From Paenibacillus thiaminolyticus (GTDB taxonomy: Bacteria > Bacillota > Bacilli > Paenibacillales > Paenibacillaceae), in assembly GCF_007066085.1 (NCBI RefSeq), contig NZ_CP041405.1:6541501-6605500 (forward strand): a stretch of DNA of 64,000 bases. The letters are read 5' to 3'. Numbering within the stretch: position 1 is the first letter of the stretch; every line of letters begins with the position of its first letter. Position numbers and translations under genes: made by a program. This document shows, piece by piece, positions 16,779 to 25,048 of the stretch. The notes below the pieces were generated by a model. That model saw only the letters and a program-made list of their open reading frames with translations, searched no databases and was not told the DNA's origin.

Positions 16779-17972
16779 ATGAAGGAACCATCAACACCGC
16801 TTTGGACAAAATCATTCCTATCATTAACGATTTGTTCGTTTTTATTGTTTTTGAATTTACAGATGCTGCTGTCTTCCTTTCCCGCGTATGTAAAAAATGA
16901 ATTCCATGCCGGGGATGTAACCGTCAGCCTGGTCACCAGCGTATTCGCTGCCTCCGCCATCGTGACCCGCTTCATTACCGCGGCGCTGATGCGGAGGATG
17001 AAGCGCAGCGTCATCATGTATATCGGGCTTGCCGCCGCCGCGGTGATGACGGCCATCTACGCAGCGGCCGATTCGATCGGCTCCCTCCTGCTGATGCGGG
17101 TGGGATACGGCATCGGGTTCGGGATGGCCAGCACGATTATCCCGACGATGGTGTCCCAGATCATTCCGCTCCCCCGCATGGGGGAAGGGATCGGGTACTT
17201 CGGCTTGTCGACCAGCCTCGCCATGTCCATCGGACCGATGATCGGACTCAATGTCATGAAGCAAGCCGGATTCGGCACGCTGACCATCATCGGGACGGTA
17301 ACCGTCGCGCTCATCTTCCCGATCCTGCTGCTGACCCGCTCGATCCCTCCCGAACGCAGGCAGCCCCGAGCCGCCGGCGCGTCCCGGCAGATGCAGTCCT
17401 TCCATCCGAAGCTGCTGTTCCCGGCTCTGCTCAATGTCATTCTGTCCGTTACCTACAGCGGGCTGCTCGGATTCATTGCCCTGTTCGGCGAAGCGGTGCA
17501 TCTGGAGCAGGTCGGGCTGTTCTTCCTGTTCAATGCCGTCACGATCATCCTGATCCGGCCGATATCCGGCCGGATTTTTGACAGCAGAGGCCATGCGGCC
17601 GTGCTGATCCCGGCGGCTATCTGTGTTATCGCCAGCCTGACGATATTATCATATACAGCCTCGATCCCGATGCTGATCCTGTCCGCACTGCTGTACGGGC
17701 TCGGGTTCGGCGCGATTCAGCCGACGATTCAGGCCTGGATGATCCGGCTCGTGCCGAAGGAGCAATACGGCATGGCGAACAGCATGTTCTACAACGCGAC
17801 CGATCTCGGGGTCGCTGCCGGAGCGCTTCTGCTCGGGGCGATCTCGGCCGTCACGGGCTATGCCGTCATGTACCGGTATTCCGCCGGCTTCATGGTTCTG
17901 TTCCTGCTTGTATACGCGATGGTGCAGGGGGGAGCGATGAGACAGCGGAGCAAGGCGGATCTGTCGGCGTAA
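16779..17972 (+). CDS. MFS transporter (drug-efflux type)
   Basis: A 397-aa protein with twelve predicted helices. It shows the MFS motif region after helix 2 (ALMRRMKRS) and GYGIGFGMASTIIPTMVSQIIP in helix 4-5, like YwoG/YfhI-type efflux proteins. AAGGAG ends 11 bases before ATG 16779; TTG 16776 is also possible. Cotranscribed with the MarR gene, so its substrate is likely the MarR inducer. Confidence 0.9.
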   Translation: MKEPSTPLWTKSFLSLTICSFLLFLNLQMLLSSFPAYVKNEFHAGDVTVSLVTSVFAASAIVTRFITAALMRRMKRSVIMYIGLAAAAVMTAIYAAADSIGSLLLMRVGYGIGFGMASTIIPTMVSQIIPLPRMGEGIGYFGLSTSLAMSIGPMIGLNVMKQAGFGTLTIIGTVTVALIFPILLLTRSIPPERRQPRAAGASRQMQSFHPKLLFPALLNVILSVTYSGLLGFIALFGEAVHLEQVGLFFLFNAVTIILIRPISGRIFDSRGHAAVLIPAAICVIASLTILSYTASIPMLILSALLYGLGFGAIQPTIQAWMIRLVPKEQYGMANSMFYNATDLGVAAGALLLGAISAVTGYAVMYRYSAGFMVLFLLVYAMVQGGAMRQRSKADLSA

Positions 17973-18003
17973 GCGAACCATCCGTTATCTCAGCACAGAA
18001 GCT

Positions 18004-18051
18004 GTTCCGGCATCACGCTTCCGGATCGGCTTCTTCGCGTGATGCCGGAAC
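18004..18051 (+). terminator. Long perfect hairpin after the MFS gene
   Basis: A 15-bp perfect stem (GTTCCGGCATCACGC, 18004-18018, with 18037-18051) around an 18-base loop. No T tract follows, so it may be an RNA stability element rather than a terminator. Confidence 0.55.
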
Positions 18052-18150
18052 GATGAGCGGTTGCACCAGCGCTGTTCGGCAGACCGCACTGGTCAACGAT
18101 CCCGCCCGGCGGTATAGTGAGAAGACAGGGAAAAGTGGAGGCTGGTATGC

Positions 18151-18795
18151 ATGGGTAAGTTGAAAATCGATGCTCCCAAATTGCCGCGGGAGCTGGCTGA
18201 ACTGAATTTGCCGCACGGAATGCTGTATGATGAAGATGTGTTCCGTGAAGGGATGATCAAGGATTGCGTCATCGAACGGCAGAACGCGGATCGAGTTACC
18301 TTCGACAAAGTGGTATTACGGAATGCCACATTTGCAGAGACCGCTCTGTCGCGAACGGAGATGTTAGACGTCGTGCTAGACAGATGCGATTTGTCGAACA
18401 TTGATTTGAGCGGGGCCATCATTCACCGCGCCGAATTCCGCAATTGCAAGCTTATCGGAATCGACCTGATGGAGGCGACGCTCCGCAATGTGCGGTTCAT
18501 CGGCTGCAACGCAAGTTATGCGAATTTCCGGTTCGCGAATATGAAGCAGGTTCATTTTCAGGAGTGCTTGCTCGTTCATGCGGATTTATATAGCTCGAGC
18601 GTCCTGCAGACGCAATTCGAGAACTGCGATCTCGATCAGGCGCAATTATCCGGCACGAAGCTGGCCGGCATCGATCTGAGCGAGTGCACGTTCACGGCGC
18701 TGGGCGCCGGTCTGGACGACTTGCAGGGCTGCATCATCTCTCCGGAGCAAGCCGCTGTCTTCGCCGCCCAGTTCGGCCTGAAGATTAAGGAGTAG
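18151..18795 (+). CDS. Pentapeptide repeat protein
   Basis: A 214-aa protein made of A(D/N)LXX-type pentapeptides from about residue 45 to 190 (for example CDLSNIDLSGAIIHRAEFRNC and CDLDQAQLSGTKLAGIDLSEC). These fold into a right-handed beta helix. Members include the Qnr gyrase-protection proteins, but most relatives in spore formers have no known role, and nothing here proves a drug-resistance role. GGAGG precedes ATG 18151. No signal peptide. Confidence 0.88.
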   Translation: MGKLKIDAPKLPRELAELNLPHGMLYDEDVFREGMIKDCVIERQNADRVTFDKVVLRNATFAETALSRTEMLDVVLDRCDLSNIDLSGAIIHRAEFRNCKLIGIDLMEATLRNVRFIGCNASYANFRFANMKQVHFQECLLVHADLYSSSVLQTQFENCDLDQAQLSGTKLAGIDLSECTFTALGAGLDDLQGCIISPEQAAVFAAQFGLKIKE

Positions 18796-18810
18796 CGGGG
18801 AAAAAGTCTA

Positions 18811-20364
18811 TCAAGCTTCTTTGTCCAGCCGCGTCAGCGGCTTCTTGGCCGGTCCCTCCAGCACTTTGCCGATAATGGAGAAGCGGGAACCGTGGCAGGG
18901 GCAATCCCAGCTCCGTTCACCGCTGTTCCATTCCAGCTCGCATCCCATATGGGTGCAGGTCGTATCGACAATGTGGAGCGTTCCGTCTTCATCCCGGAAG
19001 GCGCCGGCTCTGCTCCCGTTGAGGGTGACGACTGCGCCTTCCCCGGCAGCGAGATCCTCCGGCGTCCGCTGCACCGATTCGAGCTTCCCGCTGACGAGAT
19101 GCTTGGCAACGTCGGCATTGTGGACGACGAAGTTCTTCACATCCGGCGTCACCTGGAACCTGGACGGCGTGTACAACTCGCGATACGGGCTATCCTTGCC
19201 CTTCACAATATCGCGCAGAAGGAGACCCGCGGCCGCACTGTTCGTCATGCCCCATTTTCGGAATCCGGTGGCGACGAGCACATTGCCGATTCCCGACGAG
19301 ACCGGACCGATATAAGGAACCTTATCCAACGTGTCCAGGTCCTGGGCCGACCAGCGGTACGAAATATGCGGAACCTGGACCAGCCGCTCGGCAAATGCCT
19401 GCAGCGCCTCATAGTGCTTCATCGTGCAGATGCCTTGCCCGGTTTTGTGGCTCTCGCCGCCAACCAGGAGCAGCGGTCCGCCATCCCGGGACGTCGCGGT
19501 TCGCACTGACCGCTTCGGATGGTCGGCGCTCAAATACATGCCTTCGAGATAGGCCTCATCTCCGATCGGGATTCCCAATACATAGGATCGCTCCGCATGA
19601 AGGCGGGTAAAATAATACCCTTTGCCATCGAAGAACGGGAAGTGGGTGCAGGAGATGACATGCTTCGCGGTCACACGGCAGCCATCCTTCGTAACAACGG
19701 TCGGAGCCGCTCCTTCTTCCACAGTCTGGGCCATCGTGTTCTCATAGACGATGCCTCCCGCTTGCAGAAATTGTTCCGTTAGCGCCTTCACATACTGCAA
19801 GGGATGGAACTGGGCCTGTCCCTTCATGACAATGGCACCTTTAATCGGCAGAGGGAGCGGGCAATCATCGACCCACTCGCCGGGGATGCCGAGCTTATGA
19901 TAGGCGGTCATCTCATCTGCAATTCGACGAACGCTTTCCTCCTGTTCCGTATAAATATAAGCGTCCTGCTCGCGGTATTCGCACATGATGCGGTGCTTCT
20001 CTACATGCCGCTTGATGAACTGTGCGGCCTCCGTATTGGCCTGGTAATATAGCTTGGCCTTCTCTAGGCCGAACGTGCCGATCAAGTCATGATAAATGAG
20101 ATCATGCTGTGCCGTAATTTTGGCGGTCGTGTGCCCGGTCGTGCCATTGAACAACCGGCCGGCATCAAGCAGGACGGTCCGGTAGCCCTCGCTTGCCAGC
20201 AGATAGGCCGCCGTGATGCCGGTGATTCCGCCCCCGACGATGGCAACATCGGCCTGAACCGAAGGCTCCTCCAGCTTCGGGAAGGCGGGAAGGGAACAAG
20301 TGTCTCTCCAGTACGATTGAGGGAGAACGGGCAATTCTTCATGGATGGGGCGGTTCTCTGTCAT
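18811..20364 (-). CDS. FAD-dependent oxidoreductase with C-terminal Rieske domain (YhfW-like)
   Basis: A 517-aa two-domain enzyme. The N-terminal DadA/DAO-type flavoprotein carries the dinucleotide motif VAIVGGGITGITAAYLLASEG (residues about 39-59) and ATGFRKWGMTNSAAAG near 385. The C-terminal Rieske domain (about 425-510) has CTHMGC and CPCHGSRF, the Cys/His ligands of a 2Fe-2S cluster. AGGAGG precedes the start. Substrate unknown. It stands alone on the minus strand, divergent from a DUF2642 gene. Confidence 0.92.
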   Translation of the reverse strand: MTENRPIHEELPVLPQSYWRDTCSLPAFPKLEEPSVQADVAIVGGGITGITAAYLLASEGYRTVLLDAGRLFNGTTGHTTAKITAQHDLIYHDLIGTFGLEKAKLYYQANTEAAQFIKRHVEKHRIMCEYREQDAYIYTEQEESVRRIADEMTAYHKLGIPGEWVDDCPLPLPIKGAIVMKGQAQFHPLQYVKALTEQFLQAGGIVYENTMAQTVEEGAAPTVVTKDGCRVTAKHVISCTHFPFFDGKGYYFTRLHAERSYVLGIPIGDEAYLEGMYLSADHPKRSVRTATSRDGGPLLLVGGESHKTGQGICTMKHYEALQAFAERLVQVPHISYRWSAQDLDTLDKVPYIGPVSSGIGNVLVATGFRKWGMTNSAAAGLLLRDIVKGKDSPYRELYTPSRFQVTPDVKNFVVHNADVAKHLVSGKLESVQRTPEDLAAGEGAVVTLNGSRAGAFRDEDGTLHIVDTTCTHMGCELEWNSGERSWDCPCHGSRFSIIGKVLEGPAKKPLTRLDKEA

Positions 20365-20516
20365 GCTGATCCTCCTGATCCTTCACGGTATATGTTATCA
20401 CCATTGCCGGAACGGCATCATCACATACATGCTCCGGCCTGATTCAATGTCAGCCGGAATATTCCCGGTTCCGGGACATATATAATTACAATGAGACGGA
20501 AAAGGAGGGAACCCCC

Positions 20517-20900
20517 ATGACCGAGAAGAAGCCCGCACACAAACCGCCTGCCGAGAAAGAAAAACCGCCTGCCAAGCCGCATCATGTTCAGACTTGCCTT
20601 CACCCGATCATGCAGCCTGCTTACGTCAATCATCATCCCGCCGCGTGCACACCGATATGCACGATGCCGGCCGTGCCGCAGCCAACCGAGTACGTAACCT
20701 GCCTGGATCCGGTATTCCTGGACCATCTAAGCCGGCATCAAGGCCAGCGGATTATCGTCCGGACGACTGTAGAGACGCTGGAAGGCGTATTGGCCAGCGT
20801 CGCGGTCGATCATATCCAGTTGAATCGGCATGACAAAGCGTTCCATATCCGGACCGCTCAGATTGTCCATTTCGAGGGGCTTCCGATTACGTATTTATGA
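20517..20900 (+). CDS. DUF2642-like, probable spore-coat-associated protein
   Basis: A 127-aa protein. The N-terminal half is low-complexity, Pro/Lys/His-rich (residues 1-55). The C-terminal half (residues 62-127) matches the small beta-barrel pattern of DUF2642: QRIIVRTTVETLEGVLASVAVDHIQL then FHIRTAQIVHFEG. Such proteins are common in Bacillus and Paenibacillus spore coats. AAGGAGGG precedes the start. Upstream, CATATATAA near 20480 could be a late sporulation -10 element (weak). Confidence 0.62.
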   Translation: MTEKKPAHKPPAEKEKPPAKPHHVQTCLHPIMQPAYVNHHPAACTPICTMPAVPQPTEYVTCLDPVFLDHLSRHQGQRIIVRTTVETLEGVLASVAVDHIQLNRHDKAFHIRTAQIVHFEGLPITYL

Positions 20901-20940
20901 TGCACGCGACTGGTCCGCGCAACGCACAATAATTAGGATA

Positions 20941-20964
20941 AAAAGGCTCCCGGCGGAGCCTTTT
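20941..20964. terminator. Perfect bidirectional terminator
   Basis: AAAAGGCTCC (20941-20950), loop CGGC, GGAGCCTTTT (20955-20964). It ends the DUF2642 gene. Confidence 0.88.
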
Positions 20965-21026
20965 GTCATGAAAATAAACAGGCAAGTTTTTCTGGACGAA
21001 GCCCAAATTTTGCTTAATGGGGGTTT

Positions 21027-21060
21027 AGCCAAGTCACTTAGGATGCCATCCCAATATGAT
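21027..21060 (+). promoter_or_regulatory. Promoter motif of YjcZ copy 3
   Basis: AGCCAAGTCA (21027-21036), 18 bp, TATGAT (21055-21060). Same arrangement as upstream of the YjcZ genes at 12565 and 12910. Confidence 0.6.
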
Positions 21061-21094
21061 AAGTATGTACCTAGCATGAAAGGAGGTTGCTGGA

Positions 21095-21211
21095 ATGAGT
21101 GGTGTAGGCGGAATCGGTTGCAAAGGTGTCGGGGGTCTGTTTACTTCAACAGGCGTTATCTTAGTTCTCTTTATTTTGTTGGTTATCGTATTGCGTTCGT
21201 GTTTCATTTAA
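21095..21211 (+). CDS. YjcZ-family sporulation miniprotein (copy 3)
   Basis: A 38-aa protein, MSGVGGIGCKGVGGLFTSTG then a hydrophobic helix VILVLFILLVIVLRSCFI. AGGAGG is 8 bases before ATG 21095. It lies 8 kb from copies 1 and 2 but shares their promoter motif, 5' leader style and terminator stem, so the three are probably co-regulated in sporulation. Confidence 0.88.
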   Translation: MSGVGGIGCKGVGGLFTSTGVILVLFILLVIVLRSCFI

Positions 21212-21262
21212 TAAAGGTGAATTAGCCGTATAATCAACGCACTGCTTATCGCTTCTTCTTTG

Positions 21263-21284
21263 AGCCCTGCTCCATAGCAGGGCT
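21263..21284 (+). terminator. Terminator of YjcZ copy 3
   Basis: AGCCCTGCT (21263-21271) pairs with AGCAGGGCT (21276-21284); GTTATGTTGTTTT follows. Confidence 0.7.
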
Positions 21285-21449
21285 GTTATGTTGTTTTCCG
21301 CCCTTGACAAGGACAATGCGGGGGCGTGTGTGCTTGGCTATGCAACCGGGAGTTCTCCGGCGCGGGATCGCATGATGTTCCTTGCATTCGGGAACAATAA
21401 TTAAGAAATCCAACCTGGATCGATATAGTCGGCTGAGTGCAGGGGCAGA

Positions 21450-21491
21450 AGAAGAAAAAGAAAAAGCAGGGCTTCAGCACGAACCCCTGCT
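21450..21491 (-). terminator. Terminator of the NlpC/P60 gene
   Basis: On the minus strand, AGCAGGG and CCCTGCT (plus 21465-21471 and 21485-21491) form a stem followed by TTTTTCTTTTTCTTC. Confidence 0.85.
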
Positions 21492-21505
21492 ATCAATGAC
21501 ATATT

Positions 21506-22117
21506 TTATTGTTGCCAATTCCATTGGTCATCCTGGATAGGAGCTTGCTGATAATAGCCTTCCCCCGCGTTACGATCTTGAGTCGGGGCAGAGGCTGCGG
21601 ATGCAGAGGTGGTAATGACGCGGCGCGCGGTCACAAACGTCTTGTCCCAGGCGCTGCCGGAAAAATCAGAAATCGTTACGCCGACACCGACTTTATAGGT
21701 GTGAAGAAGCTTGTCCCCGCCCATGTAAATGGAGACGTGGTTAATCTTGCCGTCCCGGTTCGTATCGGAAAAGACAAGATCGCCGGGCTGAAGATCGTTC
21801 TTGGAGACTTTAACGCCCGCCGCCGCTTGTTCCCGCGAAGAGCGCGGAAGCTCGATGCCATGCTTCTTGAATACATACTGCGTGAACGAAGAGCAGTCGA
21901 ATTGATCGGTCCGGCCGGACTTGGCTCCGAAATGATAAGGGACGCCGAGAAAGGCTTTCCCTGTCGCAATAATATTATCTGCTGCCGTAGAAGCGGACGC
22001 GGAGGCCGCTTGAGCTTGTTGAGGGGCTGCCATTACCGTGCCTGACAATGCTATCATAAAGCTAAGGCTGATTCCCGCCACTGTTTTTACGATGCGTTGA
22101 TTCTTCATGTTGTTCAT
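21506..22117 (-). CDS. Secreted C40-family (NlpC/P60) peptidoglycan hydrolase
   Basis: A 203-aa protein. Residues 1-38 form a signal peptide (SLSFMIALSGTVMAAPQQAQA). The NlpC/P60 domain (about 47-165) shows the catalytic Cys in FDCSSFTQYVF, the His in INHVSIYMGG and a third polar residue region at LLHTYK. The C-terminal 35 residues are Gln-rich and end in WNWQQ. AAGGAGG is 6 bases before ATG 22117. It probably cleaves D-gamma-Glu-diamino acid bonds in wall peptides (family knowledge). Confidence 0.92.
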   Translation of the reverse strand: MNNMKNQRIVKTVAGISLSFMIALSGTVMAAPQQAQAASASASTAADNIIATGKAFLGVPYHFGAKSGRTDQFDCSSFTQYVFKKHGIELPRSSREQAAAGVKVSKNDLQPGDLVFSDTNRDGKINHVSIYMGGDKLLHTYKVGVGVTISDFSGSAWDKTFVTARRVITTSASAASAPTQDRNAGEGYYQQAPIQDDQWNWQQ

Positions 22118-22326
22118 GGTCTTCCTCCTTGTATTGAAAAGTTGGGGTAAGGCCTACAAACAACATAACATATGATTTGCATCCATTATTTAACGGATGT
22201 CATGAAAACGCTGTAACATCAATGAATTCCCGGCTTTATTAGAATTCGATGAGAAAATAGTAACGAGTTCGTCACAGCCAATATCTTGAAGCTCTTATTG
22301 ATTGTTCACGGCTGTGAAGGCGAAGC

Positions 22327-22375
22327 TTGACATATGGGCTGCTTCAGGGATATTATAGATACGATAAGTCCTTGA
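22327..22375 (+). promoter_or_regulatory. Promoter and probable Rrf2 operator of the regulator gene
   Basis: TTGACA (22327-22332), 18 bp, TATTAT (22351-22356). ATATTATAGATA (22350-22361) followed by AAGTCCTT overlaps the -10 and is repeated upstream of the reductase gene at 22857. Confidence 0.7.
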
Positions 22376-22388
22376 ATGAGGTGCAGTC

Positions 22389-22787
22389 ATGAGATTTTCA
22401 AAAGCGACGAATTATGCTCTACACACGATGCTCATGCTCGTAGAAGCTTCTTCGGTGAAGCCGATTGGCGTCCAGCAGTTGGCGGAAGCGCAAGGCGTGT
22501 CGCCGACCTATCTTTCCAAAATTTTAACGAGACTCGTGAAAGCAGGAATGATTGAATCGGTATCCGGGGCCAATGGAGGCTATCGGCTAACGGGCAATAA
22601 AGACGACATTACGTTTTTGGATATCATTCATGCCATTGAGGGGACCGCTTCATTGTTCGAATGCGGCTTTGTCCACGGATCCGAATGCTTGATTCAAGCG
22701 GTCATGAAGGAAGCGGAAGAGAAAATGGAACAGCATCTTCAAAATGCGAAATTGGCGGATCTGGCCCACCAGCAAACGCAAATGTAA
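22389..22787 (+). CDS. Rrf2-family transcriptional regulator
   Basis: A 132-aa regulator. The winged helix (residues 1-75) reads MRFSKATNYALHTMLML and QQLAEAQGVSPTYLSKILTRLVKAGMIESVSGANGGYRL, diagnostic of Rrf2. The sensor segment has only two Cys (C92 and C100) in ECGFVHGSECL, fewer than the three of iron-sulfur IscR/NsrR types, so it may sense redox by a thiol switch (inference). It shares an operator-like sequence with the reductase operon downstream. Confidence 0.92.
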   Translation: MRFSKATNYALHTMLMLVEASSVKPIGVQQLAEAQGVSPTYLSKILTRLVKAGMIESVSGANGGYRLTGNKDDITFLDIIHAIEGTASLFECGFVHGSECLIQAVMKEAEEKMEQHLQNAKLADLAHQQTQM

Positions 22788-22856
22788 CGAGATCCGCCGC
22801 TTCGCGCGGTGTTGCAGCAACATGATTTGAAGCGGTGAAGGACTATTTTTTTGGCT

Positions 22857-22885
22857 ATATTATAGATATAAAGAGTCTTTTATAT
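22857..22885 (+). promoter_or_regulatory. Second copy of the Rrf2 operator-like sequence
   Basis: ATATTATAGATA (22857-22868), identical over 12 bases to the one upstream of the Rrf2 gene, then AGAGTCTTT. It covers the likely -10 (TATTAT) of the reductase operon. Confidence 0.65.
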
Positions 22886-22908
22886 CCGTATTAGAAAGGA
22901 TGAACAGC

Positions 22909-23811
22909 ATGATTTACGATTGCGCAATTATTGGCGGAGGCCCCGCCGGCTTGAATGCAGCTCTCGTCCTCGGGAGGGCAAGGAGGAGGGTCGCTTTGCT
23001 CGACAGCAACCGTCCCAGAAATGCCGTCACGCAAGCGTCACATGGCTTTATTACGAGAGACGGCGTCACTCCGGCGGAATTCCGCCGCATTGCTTATGAG
23101 GAGGTGCTGCGTTATCCGCTAGTCGATCATGCGCGAACCGAGGTTGTGACACTGAACCGGACTGCATCGGGATTTGAGGTGCTTGATTCGTCAGGCCAGC
23201 GCCTTCAAGCGCGCAAAGTAATCCTGGCGATGGGCGTGAAGGAGGTTTTTCCGGAGATCGAAGGGTTTTATCCGCTATATGGAAAAAGCTTGTTCAATTG
23301 TCCTTATTGCGACGGCTGGGAGCTCCAGGATCAACCGCTTGTCATTGTGTCCGAATCGTCAAGCGTGTTCCATATGGCCAAGCTGCTCCTCAATTGGAGC
23401 AAGGATCTGGTCGTCTGCACGAACGGTAAGGCGCCTCTGCCGGAGGAGCAAATACAGCGGCTGCAATCCCTGGGTATCGCCGTAATGGAGCAGCCTGTGG
23501 CGGCTTTCGTCGGCAAGGAGGGGCAGCTTGAGCAGCTTCGCTTCGCGGACGGAACGCTGATTCCGCGGGCCGGCGGCTTCGTGACGCCTCACTGGGCGGC
23601 AAGCGCTCCGTTCGGCGAACAGTTGGGCTTGGACAGGACGGAATCGGGCGGAATCAAGACGGATCAAGGGGGAAGAACCCCGATACCCGGCTTATACGCC
23701 GCAGGGGACGCTTCGTACTTCGCGCCTTCTCAAGTGATATTTGCCGCAGCAGATGGCAGTCGAACCGCGATGAGCGTCAATATGGATTTGACGGAGGAAG
23801 ATTACGGATAG
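22909..23811 (+). CDS. NAD(P)/FAD-dependent thioredoxin-reductase-like protein
   Basis: About 300 aa. The FAD motif is CAIIGGGPAGLNAALVLGRA. The redox-active pair CPYCDG falls at about residue 130, and the second FAD motif is GLYAAGDASYF. Compared with true TrxB, the NAD(P)H-binding loop is atypical (VIVSESSSVFHMAKLL rather than GGGDSA), so electron donor and partner may differ. AAAGGA is 8 bases before ATG 22909. It leads a cassette with an AhpD-like fragment and a thioredoxin. Confidence 0.9.
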   Translation: MIYDCAIIGGGPAGLNAALVLGRARRRVALLDSNRPRNAVTQASHGFITRDGVTPAEFRRIAYEEVLRYPLVDHARTEVVTLNRTASGFEVLDSSGQRLQARKVILAMGVKEVFPEIEGFYPLYGKSLFNCPYCDGWELQDQPLVIVSESSSVFHMAKLLLNWSKDLVVCTNGKAPLPEEQIQRLQSLGIAVMEQPVAAFVGKEGQLEQLRFADGTLIPRAGGFVTPHWAASAPFGEQLGLDRTESGGIKTDQGGRTPIPGLYAAGDASYFAPSQVIFAAADGSRTAMSVNMDLTEEDYG

Positions 23812-23824
23812 GAGGTAAGGCGGA

Positions 23825-24073
23825 ATGGAATTCAGAATGGTTCTCGATGAAGTTAATCCTGCTGCCAGACAGGAGAAAGCGGCGCTTGAGCTGGCGGAGC
23901 ATATTACGCGAGTCGCCGAGCTTGGAGTGCCTGATCATGTATATGAACAAGTCCGCGCTAATTTTAATGAACAGCAATACGTGAATCTCGTGATGGCCAT
24001 CAATGCAATCAATTGTTGGAACCGGCTCGAAATTGCGGCCGGCATGACACCTGGATGCTCACTGGAAAAATAA
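23825..24073 (+). CDS. Short AhpD/carboxymuconolactone-decarboxylase-like protein (C-terminal half only)
   Basis: An 82-aa product resembling the C-terminal half of CMD/AhpD-like proteins: AALELAEHITRVAELGVPDHVYEQVRANFNEQQYVNLVMAINAINCWNRLEIAAG has the family's helix pattern. The usual N-terminal half with the CXXC peroxidase pair is missing, and no trace remains in the 13 bp gap to the reductase gene. GGAGG precedes the ATG, so it seems to be translated. Either a truncated gene or a genuine mini-protein. Confidence 0.68.
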   Translation: MEFRMVLDEVNPAARQEKAALELAEHITRVAELGVPDHVYEQVRANFNEQQYVNLVMAINAINCWNRLEIAAGMTPGCSLEK

Positions 24074-24100
24074 ATGAAGCAAGAGGAGAGGAAGATCCGA

Positions 24101-24418
24101 ATGACAATTTACAATGCGACCGATGCCACATTTCACAAGGAAATGCAAGGCACAGGCTTGACTGTCGTCAATTTTTGGGCGCCTTGGTGCGGACCTTGCC
24201 GGATGTTCCCTCCCATTCTTGAGGCGTATGACGCAGCAGGGAGCCACGATGTGAAAGTAATCAAATTCAATGTTGACGAAAGTACGGATACCGCTTCTCA
24301 ATTCGGGATTATGGGCATTCCGGCTACCATTCTGTTCAAGAATGGCGAAGCAGTCGACAAAAAAGTCGGAGTCATGTCCCTGGAAGGACTGAAGCAGTTT
24401 GTATCGAAGCATCAGTAA
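24101..24418 (+). CDS. trxA: Thioredoxin family protein
   Basis: A 105-aa thioredoxin with the canonical active site WAPWCGPCR at about residue 25, and cis-Pro in IMGIPATILF. ATG 24101 is chosen over 24074 because GAGGAGAGG precedes it and it gives the normal length. Last gene of the Rrf2-linked cassette, probably the reduction partner of the reductase at 22909. Confidence 0.92.
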   Translation: MTIYNATDATFHKEMQGTGLTVVNFWAPWCGPCRMFPPILEAYDAAGSHDVKVIKFNVDESTDTASQFGIMGIPATILFKNGEAVDKKVGVMSLEGLKQFVSKHQ

Positions 24419-24462
24419 AACCCGTTATTGTGTTAACCGGATCGATTAGAAGCCGCGAAAAA

Positions 24463-24481
24463 GGAGCAGCAGGGCTGCTCC
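24463..24481. terminator. Bidirectional terminator between trx cassette and VOC gene
   Basis: GGAGCAGC (24463-24470) pairs with GCTGCTCC (24474-24481), preceded by AAAAA and followed by TTCCCTC. Confidence 0.75.
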
Positions 24482-24502
24482 TTCCCTCATTATTTATGGC
24501 TT

Positions 24503-24934
24503 TTATGCTCCCATATCCCCGCCAGCGCCGAAATTAAGCTGCCACAGAACTCCAAACCGATCTTCCACTTGTCCGTAGCGTTTGCTCCAGAATGTCTCCT
24601 GCAGCTCCATGACGACCTTGCCGCCGACCTTGAGCTTGTCGAAGAACGTCTGCAAATCATCCTCGTTCTCGCTGACGATGGCCAAGCTGATATTGTTGCC
24701 GACTGTAAAAGGCATTCCCGGGAAGACGTCCGAGAACATGACGTTGCTGCCCAAAATAGTAAGACGGGTATGCATAACCAGATGCTTGGCTTCCTCCGGA
24801 AGCGTAAAGTCCGGGTGGGGCGGCGTATCGCCAAAGGTCATGATCTGCGGCTTGTCTGTGCCGAATACGTCGGCATAGAACTCGACGGCTTCCCGGCAGT
24901 TCCCGTTAAAATTCAAGTATGCATCTACGGACAT
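24503..24934 (-). CDS. VOC family protein (PhnB/YjdN-like)
   Basis: A 143-aa glyoxalase-fold protein. AYLNFNGNCREAVEFYADVFG at the N-terminus and ETFWSKRYGQVEDRFGVLWQLNF at the C-terminus are typical of the PhnB-like (3-demethylubiquinone methyltransferase-like) VOC group, whose function is mostly unknown. ATG 24934 has AAGGAG upstream; the TTG at 24943 is less likely. Confidence 0.88.
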   Translation of the reverse strand: MSVDAYLNFNGNCREAVEFYADVFGTDKPQIMTFGDTPPHPDFTLPEEAKHLVMHTRLTILGSNVMFSDVFPGMPFTVGNNISLAIVSENEDDLQTFFDKLKVGGKVVMELQETFWSKRYGQVEDRFGVLWQLNFGAGGDMGA

Positions 24935-25048
24935 GTGCTTCAACTCCTTCGCTCGATTGGATCTTCATCGTATATTATTGGGCGGCAAGAAAGCAATTAT
25001 GCTGCGAAAAAATATTTTAAATCTTAATAAATTAATGCAGCGATTCGA

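Noticed and set aside
18151..18795. Assigning the pentapeptide protein as a Qnr quinolone-resistance determinant
   Set aside because: Pentapeptide repeats alone do not show gyrase protection; no Qnr-specific loops are recognisable.
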